Below are positions 61,448 through 64,000 of a DNA stretch of 64,000 bases, in pieces. The notes under the pieces were generated by a model. The model was not told the DNA's origin. It saw only the letters and a program-made list of their open reading frames with translations, and did no database searches. Positions within the stretch are counted from its first letter, which is position 1, and every line of letters begins with the position of its first letter. Both the position numbers and the translations under genes were made by a program. The stretch is from Bacillus sp. MYb209 (GTDB lineage Bacteria > Bacillota > Bacilli > Bacillales > Bacillaceae_G), in contig NZ_PCNZ01000011.1 in assembly GCF_002975175.1 (NCBI RefSeq), forward strand, positions 1 to 64,000. The letters are read 5' to 3'.

Positions 61448-62169
61448 GACTGTATTTCTTCCCTTTTCTTTTTTCGCTTACTAACAATCTTTGATAAGGC
61501 GATACTAATTTCATAAATACAAATAAGCGGTACCGCAACTAAACTATGAGATAAAAAATCAGGCGGTGATATACACGATGCAATGATAATCAATGTTACG
61601 TAAGCATACCTTCTTATTTTTATTAGAAATTCTGCCGTAAGTATGCCAATGCTCGTTAAAAACATAACAACTACAGGTAATTCAAATATAACAGCAAACG
61701 GAACTGTTAAATTTAATACGAACTGAAAATATTTTTCCGTCGTAAACATCGTATTAAACATTTCATTACCAATTGTCGTTAAAAAATGAAACAGAAACGG
61801 CATTACAATGAAATATCCGAAACATAAACCCGCAATAAATAATATAGATAGTACCGGTATATACATTACTGTCATTTTTTGTTCATTCGGATGTAAACCA
61901 GGTTTTACGAATAACCAAATTTGTATCGCAGCAAAAGGAATCGTACAAACGATAGCAAATACTGTAGCAATCGAGAAAAAAATCCACAATACATCACTCG
62001 GACCGAGAACTGTTAACTTCATCGGCAAATCTTTTACGAGCCAAAAATATATATCCTTCGTAAAAGTAAATCCAATAATTAAAAACAATACAAATGATAA
62101 GACTGTATATATTACTCGTTTACGAAGCTCAACAATATGTTCTACTACGCTCATTTCCCGATCTTCCAT
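61429..62169 (-). CDS. tatC: Sec-independent translocase TatC
   Basis: The ~246-residue protein has six hydrophobic helices and the TatC signature: VEHIVELRKRVI at the N-terminus, the conserved Glu in VPFAVIFELPVVVMFLT and IIASCISPPDFLSHSLVAVP. It recognises twin-arginine signals and works with TatA. ATG 62169 is favoured; the frame is open to 62181. tatA is 53 nt upstream, forming a minimal TatAC system as in Bacillus. Confidence 0.93.
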   Translation of the reverse strand: MEDREMSVVEHIVELRKRVIYTVLSFVLFLIIGFTFTKDIYFWLVKDLPMKLTVLGPSDVLWIFFSIATVFAIVCTIPFAAIQIWLFVKPGLHPNEQKMTVMYIPVLSILFIAGLCFGYFIVMPFLFHFLTTIGNEMFNTMFTTEKYFQFVLNLTVPFAVIFELPVVVMFLTSIGILTAEFLIKIRRYAYVTLIIIASCISPPDFLSHSLVAVPLICIYEISIALSKIVSKRKKKREEIQSKSASL

Positions 62170-62222
62170 CTCGTTCACCACACTTTATTTATCCATTCCG
62201 AGGAAAACTCATCACATTTTAA

Positions 62223-62399
62223 TTACTTCTTTTCCTTCTCTTGAAATGCCTCATCAGTCAATTCTTTCGTTGATTTCTTAAATTCTTTTAACGTTTCCCC
62301 TAAAGCCTTTCCGATTTCCGGCAATTTTTTAGGCCCAAATAAAATTAGTACAGCTACTAAGATTAAAATTAACCCTGGAAAGCCAATATTTGAAAACAT
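62223..62399 (-). CDS. tatA: Twin-arginine translocase subunit TatA
   Basis: The 58-residue protein has one N-terminal membrane helix ([19 protein letters not shown]), the [16 protein letters not shown] hinge/amphipathic helix and a charged tail. ATG behind GGAGATGGGG. It forms the pore-like oligomer for folded proteins together with the downstream TatC. Substrates are not encoded nearby. Confidence 0.92.
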   Translation of the reverse strand: MFSNIGFPGLILILVAVLILFGPKKLPEIGKALGETLKEFKKSTKELTDEAFQEKEKK

Positions 62400-62612
62400 T
62401 TCCCCATCTCCTTTTAAAGTAGATTTCTTGTCCTACTATTACTTAATTTTATTTTGTCAAAAAAGTTTGAAAACGTCAATGAATCCATCGTCTTTTGTCA
62501 AAAAAATTCAAAAATATAATCAATTATACAAATTTCATTTTCTATTTCACTTGTGTATGATATGGTAAGTAAAACAGCATATTATTTCATAATAATAGGA
62601 AGGATTTTCAAA

Positions 62613-63269
62613 ATGACAGAAAAAATGACACGTATGACGCAATTTATGAAAGAAGAAGTCGCAAATGCAATTACTCATGGTATCGGTGCCATTTTAAGCA
62701 TCCCTGCCTTAATCATATTAATTATCCATGCCTCTAAACACGGTACAGCATCTGCTGTCTTTGCATTTACTGTTTACGGTGTAAGCATGTTCTTACTGTA
62801 CTTGTTTTCTACTTTGTTACATAGTATTCATCATCCAAAAGTAGAAAAGTTATTTACCATTTTAGATCACTCAGCCATTTATTTATTAATCGCAGGCACA
62901 TATACTCCTTTTCTACTTATTACACTACGCGGACCACTTGGCTGGACGTTACTTGCAATTATTTGGACACTTGCAATCGGCGGAATTATCTTCAAAGTTT
63001 TCTTTGTACGTCGTTTTATCAAAATGTCAACATTATGCTATATCATAATGGGATGGCTCATTATCGTTGCTATTAAACCGCTATATGAAAATTTAACTGG
63101 TCATGGTTTTTCACTACTATTAGCAGGTGGAATTTTATATTCTGTCGGTGCTATATTCTTCCTTTGGGAAAAGCTACCTTTCAATCATGCCATTTGGCAT
63201 CTTTTCGTATTAGGTGGTAGTGCAATGATGTTTTTCTGCGTACTATTTTATGTATTACCAGCAGCATAA
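62613..63269 (+). CDS. Hemolysin III / YqfA family membrane protein
   Basis: The 218-residue protein has seven hydrophobic helices and the HlyIII/PAQR signature: EEVANAITHGIGAILS, LLHSIHHPKVEKLFTILDHS and NHAIWHLFVLGGSAMMFF. Conserved His residues likely bind zinc. Function is uncertain; the B. cereus hemolysin III family name is historic. ATG 62613 has AGGAAGGATT; the frame is open from 62553. Confidence 0.9.
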   Translation: MTEKMTRMTQFMKEEVANAITHGIGAILSIPALIILIIHASKHGTASAVFAFTVYGVSMFLLYLFSTLLHSIHHPKVEKLFTILDHSAIYLLIAGTYTPFLLITLRGPLGWTLLAIIWTLAIGGIIFKVFFVRRFIKMSTLCYIIMGWLIIVAIKPLYENLTGHGFSLLLAGGILYSVGAIFFLWEKLPFNHAIWHLFVLGGSAMMFFCVLFYVLPAA

Positions 63270-63307
63270 AAAAAGTTTCAGCTTAAATTAAGCTGAAACT
63301 TTTTTAT
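63269..63307. terminator. Bidirectional terminator between hlyIII and plsC
   Basis: AAAAAAGTTTCAGCTT and AAGCTGAAACTTTTTT form a 16-bp perfect stem. Confidence 0.92.
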
Positions 63308-64000
63308 CACTTATGTAATTGAGATGCAATAACGTCTTGTGTATGTTTTGTTAATTCTTTAATATCCATACTTGCATATTCTTCTGGTGTAATTGGCTTA
63401 GAAATTGTTACCGTTGCATGTGCTGGCTTCATACGGTTTCCATTTGCCTCAAACATTTTATATGTACCGTCTAACGTTACTGGTAAAATAGCTACGCCAG
63501 ATTTTACTGCAAGGTGAAAACTACCAGCTTTAAACTCTCCTATTTCGCCGCCCTTACTTCTTGTTCCTTCTGGAAAAATTACGATAGAATGCCCGTTCTT
63601 TAATAGCTCGATTCCATCCTTAATTGCTTTAAGAGATTGACGACGATCGTTACGTTCCATAAACACACAATTCATTAGTTCCATCCAAGTTGGTACAACC
63701 GGAAACTTTTTAATTTCTGCTTTTGAAACGAATCCAATTGGCTTATTTAAGTAACCAAGTAAAACAGGAATATCCATATTACTTTGATGATTACTTACAA
63801 CTAGTACTGGCTTGTCTTTCGGAACATTTTCAAGTCCCTTTACTTCTACAGTCGACCCGGCTACACGCACCATCTTCTTACCAAACCAGTTTGTTGTTTT
63901 ATACACAACACTATCTTTTTCTTGCGGTGACATCGTATTTACTTTTCTTTTAATACGCCACAGCCTTGGTGTAATCGCAATTACGATTAAAATTAAATAA
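63307..64000 (-). CDS. plsC: 1-acyl-sn-glycerol-3-phosphate acyltransferase (partial at right edge)
   Basis: At least 231 residues are visible. The acyltransferase block shows VVSNHQSNMDIPVLLGY (NHxxxxD), IVIFPEGTRSKGGE and the AILPVTLDGT motif. It makes phosphatidic acid for phospholipid synthesis. The in-frame sequence continues upstream of the ATG at 63933 as ILILIVIAITPRLWRIKRK to the window edge, a membrane-anchor helix, so the true start lies outside. Confidence 0.92.
   Translation of the reverse strand, partial: YLILIVIAITPRLWRIKRKVNTMSPQEKDSVVYKTTNWFGKKMVRVAGSTVEVKGLENVPKDKPVLVVSNHQSNMDIPVLLGYLNKPIGFVSKAEIKKFPVVPTWMELMNCVFMERNDRRQSLKAIKDGIELLKNGHSIVIFPEGTRSKGGEIGEFKAGSFHLAVKSGVAILPVTLDGTYKMFEANGNRMKPAHATVTISKPITPEEYASMDIKELTKHTQDVIASQLHK

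Overview
The window is low-GC Firmicute DNA, most likely from the Bacillus cereus group. The evidence is the AT-rich sequence, strong GGAGG-type ribosome binding sites with frequent TTG/GTG starts, Bacillus-type proteins (AsnB, a YhcYZ-like two-component pair, DegV, TatA/TatC, Hsp20, a gluconate operon) and several copies of a ~157-bp structured repeat bounded by ATAAA, which resembles the B. cereus-group bcr1 repeat. The strain cannot be fixed from sequence alone.

Positions 1 to about 33.5 kb are one temperate siphophage prophage. Its left end lies outside the window. Most phage genes are on the minus strand. From right to left they are: tyrosine integrase and CI/LexA-type repressor (plus strand, 31.6-33.4 kb); a divergent promoter region with 15-bp operators; Cro-like and HTH genes; a replication/recombination module (Gam-like, Sak4-like ATPase, DUF669 SSB-like, primase-helicase, ERCC4 nuclease); an ArpU/sigma-like late regulator; an HNH endonuclease, a putative cos region and terminase; portal, HK97-type protease and capsid; connector and tail genes with a -1 frameshift tail chaperone; tape measure, Dit, tail spike, BppU baseplate protein and holin.

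Five plus-strand genes (776-1504, 15524-15853, 20953-21537, 22118-22942, 23215-23820) sit against this current. Three have clear intrinsic terminators of their own. One is an Mrr-like membrane-anchored nuclease, one a zinc-ribbon/DUF4145-like protein, one has an Rx6H HEPN-like motif, one looks faintly like an Ntn-hydrolase and one is Cys/Tyr-rich. I read them as lysogenic-conversion (moron) genes, some of them candidate antiphage genes. The densest cluster is 20.4-23.9 kb. Two N-terminally anchored minus-strand proteins (18436-18987, 20372-20836) may belong to the same accessory set.

The right end of the prophage truncates an MFS transporter gene (33466-34158) that follows an FMN-reductase gene. 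From there to 64 kb is ordinary host chromosome: two glycosyltransferases; a gluconate operon (gntK, gntP, a short 6-phosphogluconate dehydrogenase) with a promoter and a cre-like palindrome; an alcohol dehydrogenase; an RpiR regulator; a YhcYZ-like two-component pair; an MscS channel; NUDIX, nicotinamidase, lipoprotein, nitroreductase and aminotransferase genes; a Fur-box siderophore-binding lipoprotein; an SH3b amidase cut short by an in-frame stop; asnB; hsp20; SCO1; a metallo-hydrolase; degV; tatAC; hemolysin III; and plsC running off the right edge. Most host genes end in clear hairpin terminators. The repeats lie in the intergenic gaps, and one copy has supplied the 3' end of a small membrane-protein gene.
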